A stretch of DNA of 64,000 nt, taken from assembly GCF_018310695.1 (NCBI RefSeq), contig NZ_JAGXCY010000001.1:372001-436000 (forward strand). The letters run 5' to 3'. The notes beneath the pieces are model-generated. The model saw nothing but the letters and a program-made list of their open reading frames with translations. It did no database searches and had not been told where the DNA came from. Origin of the DNA: Paenibacillus sp. Marseille-Q4541 (GTDB lineage: Bacteria; Bacillota; Bacilli; Paenibacillales; Paenibacillaceae). The translations under genes were made by a program, and so were the position numbers. Shown here in pieces: positions 45,737 to 55,027 of the stretch (position 1 is the first letter of the stretch; every line of letters starts with the position of its first letter).

Positions 45737-46519
45737 TTACGTCTTGACATGTTTTTGCATTTGCTGGATTGCTGATTTCTCAAGGCGTGAAACCTGTGCC
45801 TGGGATATCCCGATTTCATCTGCGACTTCCATTTGCGTCTTTCCTTCAAAGAAACGCATCGATAAAATCATTTTTTCCCGCTGACCCAGTCTGTGCATCG
45901 CTTCCCGGAGCGCTATTTCTTCTATCCAGGATACGTCCTTATTTTTGTCGTCACTGATTTGGTCCATCACATAGATAGGATCACCGCCATCATGATAGAT
46001 CGGTTCAAATAACGAAACCGGATCTTGAATGGCGTCGAGTGCAAACACGACATCTTCTTTTGGAACACCGAGCACCTCCGATATCTCAAAAACCGTAGGT
46101 TCTCTCGAATTGAGGTTGGTCAGTGCATCCCTTACTTGCAACGCTTTGTATGCGATATCCCGGAGAGATCTAGATACTCTAATTGGATTGTTATCACGAA
46201 GGTATCTGCGGATCTCACCAATAATCATCGGTACCGCATACGTGGAGAATTTTACATTTTGAGACAAATCAAAGTTATCGATGGCTTTCATCAAACCAAT
46301 ACAACCGACTTGAAACAAATCGTCAACGAATTCTCCCCGGTTATTGAAACGTTGAATGACACTGAGTACAAGCCGCAGATTGCCATTCACCAATTTCTCT
46401 CTTGCTGAGCGCTCATTATTTTGCTGTAGATTTGTAAATAATTCACGCATTTCTACGTTGGTCAGGACCGGCAGTTTCGCGGTATCCACGCCACAAATCT
46501 CGACTTTATTACGAGTCAT
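45737..46519 (-). CDS. sigG: Sigma-G, late forespore sigma factor
   Basis: RNA polymerase sigma factor for late forespore genes. 260 residues: region 2 (NGNLRLVLSVIQRFNNRG, DLFQVGCIGLMKAIDNFD, FSTYAVPMIIGEIRRYLRD), region 3, and region 4 with a helix-turn-helix (TQMEVADEIGISQAQVSRLE). The N-terminus (MTRNKVEICGVDTAKLPVLT) is the sigma-G signature. GGGAGG precedes the ATG. It lies 102 bases after sigE; a sigma-F promoter is expected there but I could not define one. Confidence 0.97.
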   Translation of the reverse strand: MTRNKVEICGVDTAKLPVLTNVEMRELFTNLQQNNERSAREKLVNGNLRLVLSVIQRFNNRGEFVDDLFQVGCIGLMKAIDNFDLSQNVKFSTYAVPMIIGEIRRYLRDNNPIRVSRSLRDIAYKALQVRDALTNLNSREPTVFEISEVLGVPKEDVVFALDAIQDPVSLFEPIYHDGGDPIYVMDQISDDKNKDVSWIEEIALREAMHRLGQREKMILSMRFFEGKTQMEVADEIGISQAQVSRLEKSAIQQMQKHVKT

Positions 46520-46621
46520 CGTGATTTACCTCCCAAGGAGAAACATTAATGTACATTATCTCCCTGGCAGGTATTTTTATTCCAAAAATATAACCTTACC
46601 AGTTATACCCAAGACTTGATT

Positions 46622-47344
46622 TTACACCATTTTATTGAACTCCTTACGCAGCCGCTTGATGATCCTTTTCTCAAGCCGGGAAATATAAGATTGGGAGATG
46701 CCCAGCATGTCGGCAACATCCTTTTGTGTTTTTTCTTCCCCGTCCTGAAGTCCAAATCTCAGCTCCATGATCATACGTTCCCGATCCGTCAGCTTGTCTA
46801 ATGCTTTATGCAGAAGCTTACGATCCACTTGTTCTTCAATGTTGCGATAAATCGTATCATTTTCGGTACCAAGTACATCGGACAGCAGCAGCTCGTTTCC
46901 ATCCCAATCAATATTCAACGGTTCATCAAAAGAAACTTCAGTCCGTATCTTGCTATTCCGTCTCAAATACATCAAAATTTCATTCTCTATACAGCGAGAG
47001 GCATACGTTGCCAGCTTAATTTTTTTCTCTGGATCAAACGTATTAACTGCCTTAATTAGCCCGATCGCTCCAATTGAAATTAAATCTTCAATGTTAATGC
47101 CTGTGTTCTCAAATTTACGTGCGATGTAAACAACAAGACGGATGTTCCGTTCAATTAGCATAGCTCGGATCGCAGGGTCACCGGTCTGTAGTTTTTGAAG
47201 TAAAAATTCTTCCTCTTCCCGTGTAAGCGGTGGGGGGAGTGCTTCACTTCCACCGATATAATAAATCTCTTCACTTTTCAATCCAAATAAAAATAGGAAC
47301 CTGTAATATTGCAGCTGTACGGCTAGTTTCCATTTTACAAGCAT
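46622..47344 (-). CDS. sigE: Pro-sigma-E, early mother-cell sigma factor
   Basis: 240 residues. The first ~29 form the membrane-associating pro-sequence, ending at [15 protein letters not shown], the expected cleavage site for SpoIIGA. Regions 2 ([38 protein letters not shown]) and 4 ([20 protein letters not shown]) are complete. It lies 12 bases after spoIIGA, the classical spoIIG pair. Confidence 0.97.
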   Translation of the reverse strand: MLVKWKLAVQLQYYRFLFLFGLKSEEIYYIGGSEALPPPLTREEEEFLLQKLQTGDPAIRAMLIERNIRLVVYIARKFENTGINIEDLISIGAIGLIKAVNTFDPEKKIKLATYASRCIENEILMYLRRNSKIRTEVSFDEPLNIDWDGNELLLSDVLGTENDTIYRNIEEQVDRKLLHKALDKLTDRERMIMELRFGLQDGEEKTQKDVADMLGISQSYISRLEKRIIKRLRKEFNKMV

Positions 47345-47356
47345 GTACGCTTCCTC

Positions 47357-48325
47357 CTATACCACGTTCAGCGGCTGTTCTGATTGACCGGCAGCTGTAT
47401 TAACTACAGCAGGTTCTTGAACATATTCCGGGTGAATAATAGCCTTGTACTTCCCTTCAGAAGATAGCTTTCCTCCGTCTAGACCTATAAGGGTACGGCC
47501 CGGTGTATAGCAAGTCCCATTCATTATCACTTTCACCGAATCCGGCTTAAGTGCAAGCATAAACGACGTTCCCTTGTTAATTCCTCGATAAGGAATGAGT
47601 CTAAGTCTATCCTGCCAGACATACTCTTCATCAAGCTCCATAATTAACGTATCCGCTGATACTTCAGAAATTCTCCCTTTCCAGGAAGGTGGGAGATACG
47701 ATTCCCATAGCGATGCTTCCATCACGGTGACTGGGGTGCGCGTCAGTGGATCGGTCAGCTGATTGCCTGTGTCAACAAGCCCGGTACAGCAGACTTCGAC
47801 GCCTCCAATCCCAACGACAATTTCACCAAAGTAAACAGACATTTGTTCTGTTTTCCTTTTGTTTGACTGAACTACCTTAAAAATAAATAGCACAATAAAA
47901 AAGGTAATAAACATAAACCAAAAACCTACCTGCAGTTCGAAGGACACACCACCTGTTGTTGTAAATAAAATGCCGTTAAATAAGTCTCCTGAGCTCTGTA
48001 ACAAGTAATGGACACCCAATATGCCCCCAGCAGCAACAAAATTAATAACATAGAATGTCCCTATCGTTCGCGCAAAGGACTGTAAACTATGAAATCCAAA
48101 AGCGGTCCAGATCATGAGAAGGGATAAAGCAAATTTGATCAAAAAAGTGTACAAAAATGTGAGTTCCGGAACAAACATCATCACTACATATAAGGCACCG
48201 ATGACCGCAGAACATACAATCCGCCACCATTTTGGCCTTTGCCTTTGCATCCAGGCTGTAAGGAACAACAGCACCCAGTCTATTAGCAGGTTCGTTAGAA
48301 AAATCAAGTCGATATATACAACCAG
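47357..48325 (-). CDS. spoIIGA: SpoIIGA, pro-sigma-E processing protease (CTG start proposed)
   Basis: Membrane aspartyl protease activated by SpoIIR across the septum; cuts pro-sigma-E. Five N-terminal helices (~1-155) precede a cytosolic protease domain with CCTGLVDTGNQLTDPLT, where the Asp of DTGN is catalytic. The first TTG in frame (48307) would remove the conserved VVYIDLIFLTN start and lacks a ribosome binding site. Between it and an upstream stop (48332-48334) the only other candidate is CTG at 48323-48325, six bases after AGGTGA. I therefore place the start there (322 residues). Confidence 0.9.
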   Translation of the reverse strand: MVVYIDLIFLTNLLIDWVLLFLTAWMQRQRPKWWRIVCSAVIGALYVVMMFVPELTFLYTFLIKFALSLLMIWTAFGFHSLQSFARTIGTFYVINFVAAGGILGVHYLLQSSGDLFNGILFTTTGGVSFELQVGFWFMFITFFIVLFIFKVVQSNKRKTEQMSVYFGEIVVGIGGVEVCCTGLVDTGNQLTDPLTRTPVTVMEASLWESYLPPSWKGRISEVSADTLIMELDEEYVWQDRLRLIPYRGINKGTSFMLALKPDSVKVIMNGTCYTPGRTLIGLDGGKLSSEGKYKAIIHPEYVQEPAVVNTAAGQSEQPLNVV

Positions 48326-48363
48326 GCCTTCTCACCTGCCTTACGTAAATCATGAATACATTC

Positions 48364-48430
48364 AGTATAAGGAGAAGAAATCTCAAAGTCTGTCTAAACG
48401 TGGGAAGAAATCGGGACTATTTTTGTCGTA
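48364..48430 (-). promoter_or_regulatory. Putative Spo0A-controlled sigma-A promoter of spoIIG
   Basis: On the minus strand TATACT (48364-48369) lies 21 bases after TAGACA (48391-48396); a 22-base spacer and TATACT -10 are the oddities of the B. subtilis spoIIG promoter. TTAGACA (48391-48397) and TACGACA (48424-48430) each match the 0A box TTCGACA with one mismatch, are in the same orientation and are 33 bases apart. Binding is inferred. Confidence 0.5.
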
Positions 48431-48441
48431 AAAAAGAAAAC

Positions 48442-48473
48442 AAAAAAAACAGCAGCCCCAAGGGACTGCTGCT
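48442..48473 (-). terminator. Terminator after ftsZ
   Basis: On the minus strand CAGCAGTCCC pairs with GGGGCTGCTG (one G-T pair) and is followed by eight T. It separates ftsAZ from spoIIG. Confidence 0.85.
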
Positions 48474-48496
48474 CTTCAATATTCATACAGTACAAA

Positions 48497-49621
48497 TTAT
48501 TCGTTATGATTGCCGCCATTATTTCTAGAACGATTACGTAAGAAAGTCGGAATATCAAGTTGATCCGAACTCGCTCCATTACTGAACGGTTTAAGGTTCG
48601 AAGGACGACTCTCTTGCGGTTCATTAGATTGAACTGGCTTGCGAGTATGCTGCGGACTAGGGGCCGGCTTATTCTCGAATCCTGTCGCGATAACCGTAAC
48701 TTTGATATCCTCTTTCAAGTTCTCGTCGATGATCGCACCAAAGATCATATTTACTTCCGGATCGGAAGCTGAAGTCACAATCTCGGCTGCTTCATTCACT
48801 TCATACAAGGACAGGTTAGAACCGCCTGTAATGTTCATGATAACGCCACGTGCTCCTTCAATCGAAGTCTCCAGAAGCGGACTCATAATTGCTTTGCGTG
48901 CAGCTTCCGCAGCACGATTCTCTCCAGTGGCCATACCGATACCCATGAGTGCAGAACCGCGTTCTGTCATAATTGTTTTAACATCGGCAAAGTCAAGGTT
49001 GATTAGACCCGGAACTTTGATCAAGTCAGAGATACCTTGTACTGCTTGGCGAAGAACATTATCTGCTTCGCGGAAAGCTTCAAGCATTGGAGTCTTCTTG
49101 TCTACGATTTCAAGCAAACGATCATTTGGAATTACAATGAGTGTATCTACTTTTTCTTTGAGCGCTTCAATACCATGCTCAGCCTGATTGGAACGTTTAC
49201 GTCCTTCAAAAGTGAATGGACGTGTAACCACACCAACAGTCAGTGCTCCGCACTCTTTAGCGATTTCAGCGATAACAGGAGCAGCACCTGTTCCTGTACC
49301 TCCGCCCATACCAGCAGTAACGAACACCATGTCCGCACCTTTTAAGGTATTCGCAATCAGATCACGAGACTCTTCTGCAGCTTTTTTACCTACTTCTGGA
49401 TTGGCACCAGCGCCAAGTCCTCTTGTAAGTTTATCACCGATTTGAAGTTTGTGTTCTGAGTGGGCTAAATGAAGTGCTTGAGCATCCGTATTCACCGTAA
49501 TGAATTCGACTCCTTGCACACCGTTTTCAATCATTCGATTAACAGCATTGCTTCCGCCGCCACCGACACCTATTACTTTTATCTGAGCCAAGCTCTCCAT
49601 ATCGAAATCAAATTCCAACAT
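48497..49621 (-). CDS. ftsZ: FtsZ, tubulin-like division GTPase
   Basis: Forms the Z-ring. 374 residues: GTPase domain with [18 protein letters not shown] and the tubulin signature [16 protein letters not shown] (about 103), synergy loop [11 protein letters not shown], a variable linker and the conserved C-terminal peptide [10 protein letters not shown] that binds FtsA and SepF. The start at 49621 ([10 protein letters not shown]) follows an AGGGGGAG site; the longer reading adds residues from it. Co-transcribed with ftsA. Confidence 0.98.
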   Translation of the reverse strand: MLEFDFDMESLAQIKVIGVGGGGSNAVNRMIENGVQGVEFITVNTDAQALHLAHSEHKLQIGDKLTRGLGAGANPEVGKKAAEESRDLIANTLKGADMVFVTAGMGGGTGTGAAPVIAEIAKECGALTVGVVTRPFTFEGRKRSNQAEHGIEALKEKVDTLIVIPNDRLLEIVDKKTPMLEAFREADNVLRQAVQGISDLIKVPGLINLDFADVKTIMTERGSALMGIGMATGENRAAEAARKAIMSPLLETSIEGARGVIMNITGGSNLSLYEVNEAAEIVTSASDPEVNMIFGAIIDENLKEDIKVTVIATGFENKPAPSPQHTRKPVQSNEPQESRPSNLKPFSNGASSDQLDIPTFLRNRSRNNGGNHNE

Positions 49622-49773
49622 ACTTTTCCATCTCCCCCTCATGTGTGCATGGATGGCTCGTCCACGTTCCGAAAATGAATCCAGTCCATTTCATATATCG
49701 ACGAACAATACCATTTCGTTAAAGATCACTCGAAACGACTCGTTCAAGGATCTATGAAATGGATTCAGACATG

Positions 49774-51048
49774 CTATATCAATTCACTGAACATATTTTT
49801 TAAGCGTTCGAAAAACCCCGGTTTTTGTTCATCTTCCGGAGCCGGATTCGGCTTAACTCGATTAGTCGGTTTCTTGTTATTGCCTCCGCCACCGGTAGTA
49901 TTATTATTCGCAGGTCTTACTCTAATGCTGCGAATGACGTTATGCAAAATCCCTACACCGCTAGTATAGCCTGGATCTCGGACACCGATATAATCCGGCA
50001 CTGCTATTCTCACCGAAGCGGCAAGCTCATGTCTTGCAACTTGTAACACGCCCGGCATAGCAACAGCCCCGCCTGTTAATATATAACCTCCAGGTAGTTC
50101 TGTGTAACCGAGTCGCTTCACTTCCTGATGAATCATCTGGAAGATTTCCTGCACGCGAGGTTCAATAATCGCTGCCAAATCTTCCTGGGTGAATTCTTTA
50201 TCCACGTTACTACCGATACGGGTTACTTTGAATACAACATCACTAGCTGCATCATCAAGCCATGCACAACCATACTTAAGCTTGACTTTTTCTGCTTGTT
50301 CTGTCAAGGTTCGCAGTCCGTAGGCAATATCGTTTGTAACAAACTCACCACCGATAGGAAGCGTAGAAGTGGCAACCATCGAGCCTTCCTCAAACACTGC
50401 TATCGTGGTCATTCCTGCACCGATATCTACGAGTACAGAACCCATACCTTTCTCATCCTTGGATAAAGACAGTAGCCCTGCTCCAAGAGACATGAGCACC
50501 AGATCTTTTACTTTCAGTCCTGATTTCTCAACGCAGCGTAACAAGTTATGTATGGCGGTCTTCGCACCTGTAATGATCGTCGCTTCAACTTCAAGACGAA
50601 CGCCGATCATACCTCGAGGATCCTGAATCCCTTCAAGACCGTCAACTACATACTGCCTTGCCACAACATCTATGATCTCACGTTCCGGCGGGATCGCGAT
50701 GACTTCAGCCGCTTTCAACACCCGTTCCATGTCTTCTTCACCGATCTCGCGGTCCTCATTTGATACTGCCACAACACCGTGACTTGTCATAAGTCCGATA
50801 TGATTCCCAGAGATCCCGACATAAACTTCGGATATTTGAATACCAACCATACGTTCCGCATGATCAATCGCATTACGGATAGACTGTACAGTCTGGTCAA
50901 TGTCTACAATTGCACCTTTACGAATTCCTTCTGAGTCGGCAGATCCAACTCCAATAATATTAAAGGTTCCATTATTAATTTCACCAATAATAGCCCGAAC
51001 TTTGGATGTACCGATGTCCAAACTAACAATGATGTCATTGTTGCTCAA
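49774..51048 (-). CDS. ftsA: FtsA, actin-like membrane tether for FtsZ
   Basis: 424 residues with actin-fold motifs IIVSLDIGTSKVRAIIGE, VLVDIGAGMTTIAVF and GYILTGGAVAMPGVL, an SHS2/1C subdomain (ISEVYVGISGNHIG), a Pro/Asn-rich linker and a C-terminal amphipathic membrane helix (GFFERLKNMFSELI). The start is placed at TTG 51048, since GGAGG lies 10 bases upstream; a longer TTG reading would put that site inside the gene and add 15 residues. 152 bases separate it from ftsZ. Confidence 0.95.
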   Translation of the reverse strand: MSNNDIIVSLDIGTSKVRAIIGEINNGTFNIIGVGSADSEGIRKGAIVDIDQTVQSIRNAIDHAERMVGIQISEVYVGISGNHIGLMTSHGVVAVSNEDREIGEEDMERVLKAAEVIAIPPEREIIDVVARQYVVDGLEGIQDPRGMIGVRLEVEATIITGAKTAIHNLLRCVEKSGLKVKDLVLMSLGAGLLSLSKDEKGMGSVLVDIGAGMTTIAVFEEGSMVATSTLPIGGEFVTNDIAYGLRTLTEQAEKVKLKYGCAWLDDAASDVVFKVTRIGSNVDKEFTQEDLAAIIEPRVQEIFQMIHQEVKRLGYTELPGGYILTGGAVAMPGVLQVARHELAASVRIAVPDYIGVRDPGYTSGVGILHNVIRSIRVRPANNNTTGGGGNNKKPTNRVKPNPAPEDEQKPGFFERLKNMFSELI

Positions 51049-51109
51049 GTCTGTGGCACCTCCTGACTCCGATTGTAATATACGTTCTCTCAAATAACAC
51101 TCTCTACAT

Positions 51110-51136
51110 ATTCAACACGTTTAAGGCTTTCCCTCT
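51110..51136 (-). promoter_or_regulatory. Candidate sigma-H promoter upstream of ftsAZ
   Basis: On the minus strand AGAGGGAAA (51128-51136) resembles the sigma-H -35 (RnAGGAWWW, one mismatch), and 11 bases on GTTGAAT (51110-51116) is a full match to RnnGAAT. In B. subtilis ftsAZ has a sigma-H promoter used at sporulation. The rest of this 358-base gap (51049-51406) shows only a weak TTGACT-17-TTTATT pair and no gene. Confidence 0.4.
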
Positions 51137-51406
51137 TTTTTCAACAAATTTTTTGGGTGCCATCATCTGGAGATATAAAGCTCATTCCATCTGCCATTTG
51201 CAAATATAAATGAAGCTGTCTCCTATTTGTCTCTATGTTTGTTGGTGGAATAAACCACCACAAACGATTCTAGTCAAATTTCAAAGAAAAAAGAAGGAAA
51301 TGATAGCAAGATGCACATAGGTTAAAGTGTAACATTTTTTTTTGCGATCAGAAAGTGCTATCTTCACAAGGCCAGTGTTTTCCGGTTGAATCACAAGCTT
51401 TTAGGG

Positions 51407-52171
51407 TCATTCCCCTGTTTCTGCACTTTCTTCTTCCGGCGGAGCCGGATTAAAAGGTTCATAGGAATCTGCCTCTAGCATCGTAATGATTCCGGGTTCT
51501 TCTGTTTCGATAACCTGATTTAGATAGCTTACTTTATCTTTCAACAAGGAAACGGAAGTAATCACTTCAAACTGAGATTTGGTATACAGTTTAATTCGAT
51601 CAGGGAAGGACGGTGTAGGTGATGGAATGATTTCAGAAATATCCGTCGTCAGTTCATTCGGTATCTCTTTGAGTACCTTAGACAATTCCACTTTTACCGG
51701 ATCGTCGTCCTTCCAATGAGTCAAAATCGGCTTTTCAACTGCCATCCCGCTCTCAGGAAGGGTAACACTCACTCCACTAGATAAAATAGCATGAAGCTGT
51801 CCATCCGAAGCCAATTCGTAAGCCACAGCATCATATTCTTTAATATGAATGACGATCGTACCAGGAAACTGCTTGTCCACTGTTGCCGCAGAAACAGCGG
51901 GATTTTCTTTCAGCTTCTTTTCCACTTCAGTGCCATTGTCACCAAAAAACGGATTACCTACCGCAAGGCCGCTCTTTGCTAAAATTTCTTCTTTAGTAGT
52001 AAACACATTTCCATCAATCTGAATCTGAGAAATTTTGCTAACTGGTGATCGGAAAAATACAGCAGCCAATATTGCAATAAATAACAGGATCAGGACGGTA
52101 ATCAATTTACGGTTTGTTTTACGTTTTGGCATGCTCTCTTTTTTGAGAGCGGGCATTTGATTATTTGGCAT
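51407..52171 (-). CDS. divIB: DivIB/FtsQ, division protein
   Basis: Single-pass divisome protein that stabilises FtsL and DivIC. 254 residues: a basic cytoplasmic tail, one membrane helix (LITVLILLFIAILAAVFF, about 23-40), a POTRA domain (VSKISQIQIDGNVFTTKEEI), a beta domain and an acidic, Pro-rich end. The start at 52171 (MPNNQMPALK) has GGAGCGGAG upstream. It lies where B. subtilis divIB does, downstream of the mur genes. Confidence 0.92.
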   Translation of the reverse strand: MPNNQMPALKKESMPKRKTNRKLITVLILLFIAILAAVFFRSPVSKISQIQIDGNVFTTKEEILAKSGLAVGNPFFGDNGTEVEKKLKENPAVSAATVDKQFPGTIVIHIKEYDAVAYELASDGQLHAILSSGVSVTLPESGMAVEKPILTHWKDDDPVKVELSKVLKEIPNELTTDISEIIPSPTPSFPDRIKLYTKSQFEVITSVSLLKDKVSYLNQVIETEEPGIITMLEADSYEPFNPAPPEEESAETGE

Positions 52172-52300
52172 GAATCTCCGCTCCATAAAAGCCTATGTCC
52201 CCTCAAAAAAGAGGGGACTTTCAAGGCAAGTTTGTGCTTAAAATGAATCTCATTGGAATATATATAATCATAGCTATTGTCACTAACACATTTAGGGCAG

Positions 52301-53572
52301 TTAAGGTGCAACAAAGCTAACCGGCTGACGCTCAACAGAAGCCCCCAGTGACTGAAACAACTGCTCAATCCGGTCATAACCCCGATCAATATGATGCACT
52401 TGCTCAACGACTGTTTTTCCTTGTGCGGCAAGTCCTGCAATAACTAGTGCAGCGCCTGCTCTAAGATCGGTTGCTTCTACAGTGGCCCCGTATAACCGAG
52501 GAACACCACGTATAAATGCTGCATTCATATCAACAGAAATATCGGCACCCATTACATTCAGTTCATCGACATGTTTGAATCTTGCTTCAAAAACAGTCTC
52601 TTTCATAATACTGAAGCCATCAGCCAAACTCAGTAACACCATTACCTGTGACTGGAGATCTGTAGGGAATGAAGGGTATGGTGAAGTAACGATACGATCA
52701 ACTGCCTTGGGCCGTCCCAAACAGCTTACGGTTATTATATCATTGCATACACTTGTTTGAACACCAGCGCGCTTCAGCACGTGGATAAGAGAAGTTAGAT
52801 GGGCAGGATTACAGTGAGTAAGCGTTACATTACCTCTAGTTGCAGCAGCTGCAATCAAGACCGTTCCGGCAACGATCCGGTCAGGTATAATTTCATAGGT
52901 ACAGGATGTTAAATGATCTACCCCATGAATGGTAATTGTACTTGTACCTGCCCCCATAATATTAGCACCCATTGCATTCAGAAAATTCTGAAGATCCTGG
53001 ATTTCGGGTTCTCTCGCTGCATTCGTAATTGTTGTCGTTCCTTTAGCTGTTGCAGCTGCCATCATAATATTTTCCGTAGCACCCACACTTGGAAAATCAA
53101 GTTGTACATCAGCACCGATAAGCTTTTTGGCCCGACAGGTAATCTGTGAATCTTTTTCCTCAACAACAGCACCAAGTGCCTCGAGACCCCTCAAATGCAG
53201 ATCTATCTTTCTTTCTCCGATCGCACATCCTCCAGGTTGATAAATGGATACTTCTCCAAATCTCGCAAGCAGTGGCCCCATTAAAAAGATAGATGAACGC
53301 ATCTTGTTCATTAAATCTTCAGGCACTCTCGCCGAACTGACTAAAGATGTATCGATGGTTACTTTTCCTAGTTCGTGCTTCGTACCACATCCGAGCCGTT
53401 CCAAAATATGCAGCATCACCTCAATGTCGAGCAAATGAGGTACATTATGGAGCTGTGTGTTTCCTTCTGCAAGCAAACTTGCTGCCATGATAGGTAAAGC
53501 AGCATTTTTGGCTCCATGGATACGTATGGATCCTGATAGGGGTTTCCCGCCTTCAATCACCAATTTGTCCAA
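52301..53572 (-). CDS. murA: UDP-N-acetylglucosamine 1-carboxyvinyltransferase
   Basis: First committed step of peptidoglycan synthesis (enolpyruvyl transfer); fosfomycin target. 423 residues, with the catalytic cysteine loop QPGGCAIGERKIDLHL (Cys about 115), a Lys-Asn pair GAKNAALPI and SVGATENIMMAA. TTG at 53572 is chosen (GGAGG 8 bases upstream); a GTG nine bases earlier falls in the ribosome binding site. In B. subtilis murB stands at this place, and no murB is seen in the window. A second murA may exist elsewhere. Confidence 0.95.
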   Translation of the reverse strand: MDKLVIEGGKPLSGSIRIHGAKNAALPIMAASLLAEGNTQLHNVPHLLDIEVMLHILERLGCGTKHELGKVTIDTSLVSSARVPEDLMNKMRSSIFLMGPLLARFGEVSIYQPGGCAIGERKIDLHLRGLEALGAVVEEKDSQITCRAKKLIGADVQLDFPSVGATENIMMAAATAKGTTTITNAAREPEIQDLQNFLNAMGANIMGAGTSTITIHGVDHLTSCTYEIIPDRIVAGTVLIAAAATRGNVTLTHCNPAHLTSLIHVLKRAGVQTSVCNDIITVSCLGRPKAVDRIVTSPYPSFPTDLQSQVMVLLSLADGFSIMKETVFEARFKHVDELNVMGADISVDMNAAFIRGVPRLYGATVEATDLRAGAALVIAGLAAQGKTVVEQVHHIDRGYDRIEQLFQSLGASVERQPVSFVAP

Positions 53573-53909
53573 GTGTATCACCTCCGAGTTTACCCGTTCA
53601 CCCTAGTCCTTGATCGCTACCATCTGGCTTATACCGTCCATTTCATTACCATGATAGTACCGTCCTCAGGGCAAGAACGTCCTCTGCTGTCTCTTTCGAG
53701 GAATAGCAATGTAGCGGTTTGGGACGCTGTTTACTTCTTCCCTTCAAGTCAGTTCAGTGGATATATTATTGTTTGTGACACACCCGGACTTTTACTTCGT
53801 CCAAAAGGTGATTGCCACATTTGATAAGGTATCTTATGTAAAGAGCACCTTGTGTGTGACAATCGCCCACGGGACGGTTTTTTTACATAACTTGGAGATT
53901 TAAACCCGT
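53573..53909. other. Intergenic region between murG and murA, no gene recognised
   Basis: 337 bases between genes of an otherwise tightly packed cluster. It contains short frames without ribosome binding sites, a weak promoter-like TTGTCA-16-TACATA on the minus strand (near 53840-53865), and no terminator or known riboswitch pattern. It may hold a promoter for murA-divIB. Nothing firmer can be said from sequence. Confidence 0.4.
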
Positions 53910-55019
53910 TTATTTTTTTGTTGAAACCCGTCTCATTTCAGCTACAAGTACAGCAGCAGCTTCCGGTTTTCCAAGACGTTTGGAAGCATCCATCATTGAA
54001 CGTTGAAGGTTTTCATCTTTCATTACTGCTTCGATTTCCTGGAACAACGTTTTTCCATTCAAGTCTTTCTCAAGCAACATACGCGCTGCTCCTGCCTTTT
54101 CAAGCGTCCTTGCATTCGCTTCCTGATGGTTATTGGTTACATTCGGAGAAGGAATGAGAATCGCCGGAATACCAAGTGAAGTGATCTCCGCAAGAAATGA
54201 AGCCCCCGCCCGATTTATGATCAAAGAAGTTGCAGCAAGCACCTCAGGCATGTTATGCACGTAAGGAAGAATGTGCAAATGACTTGGAATGTGTCCAAGC
54301 CGCTCTTTAATTGCCGCATGGGTTGAATCATAATAACCGTCACCTGTTACATAAACCACATGAACTTGATTCAAGTTTTTTAGCTGATCGGCCATCTGGA
54401 CCATCGCATCGTTAATTGCTTTAGCACCTCTGCTGCCACCGACAACGAGCACAACTTTACTTCCCATCGGTACCCCAAGCGAAGCGAATCCTCGCTCACG
54501 GCTTGCATGCTGCACTGTAGTCGCACGCGGATTTCCTGTATAGATTGTATGCTTAGCTGAAGAAAAAGCTTCTTCAGACCCTTCAAAACTGACAGCTACC
54601 GTATCCACATAACGGCTTAAAAACTTGTTGGTCAGTCCAGGGATTGCATTCTGCTCATGGATGATGCACGGAATACCGAGTTTGGCTGCTGCATACACAA
54701 CCGGACCGCACACATAGCCACCCGTTCCTACAACCACATCGGGTTTAAATTCTCGAAGTAGTTTTTTAGATGTTTTGACACCTTCCAGAAAACGAAGAAT
54801 GGTTTTTACATTATCAAATGATAGTTTTCTTCGGAAACCAGATATTTCGATAGATTCAAAAGGGATGTTCTCCTGAGGTACTAGTTTGCTCTCCAGCCCC
54901 TTTTTTCCTCCGATATATAAAAACTCAGCGGTTTTATCCTCTGATTCCAATTGCCTTGCGACAGCAACAGCCGGATAAATATGTCCGCCTGTTCCGCCGC
55001 CCGTAAGTACAACGCGCAT
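53910..55019 (-). CDS. murG: MurG, lipid II synthase (GlcNAc transferase)
   Basis: Adds GlcNAc to lipid I on the inner membrane face. 369 residues with GGGTGGHIYPAVAVA at the N-terminus, GTGGYVCGPVVYAA, HEQNAIPGLTNKFLS and the UDP-GlcNAc site SLGIPAILIPSPNVTNNHQE in the C-domain. The start is the ATG at 55019; GAGG in the spoVE stop region serves as ribosome binding site and the genes nearly overlap. Confidence 0.97.
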   Translation of the reverse strand: MRVVLTGGGTGGHIYPAVAVARQLESEDKTAEFLYIGGKKGLESKLVPQENIPFESIEISGFRRKLSFDNVKTILRFLEGVKTSKKLLREFKPDVVVGTGGYVCGPVVYAAAKLGIPCIIHEQNAIPGLTNKFLSRYVDTVAVSFEGSEEAFSSAKHTIYTGNPRATTVQHASRERGFASLGVPMGSKVVLVVGGSRGAKAINDAMVQMADQLKNLNQVHVVYVTGDGYYDSTHAAIKERLGHIPSHLHILPYVHNMPEVLAATSLIINRAGASFLAEITSLGIPAILIPSPNVTNNHQEANARTLEKAGAARMLLEKDLNGKTLFQEIEAVMKDENLQRSMMDASKRLGKPEAAAVLVAEMRRVSTKK

Positions 55020-55027
55020 GAATACCG

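Noticed and set aside
46520..46621. Sigma-F promoter for sigG between sigE and sigG
   Set aside because: A GTATA box is present but no matching -10 at the right distance could be found, so it is not listed.
53573..53824. 83-codon plus-strand frame in the murG-murA gap
   Set aside because: No ribosome binding site, and its composition does not look like a protein.
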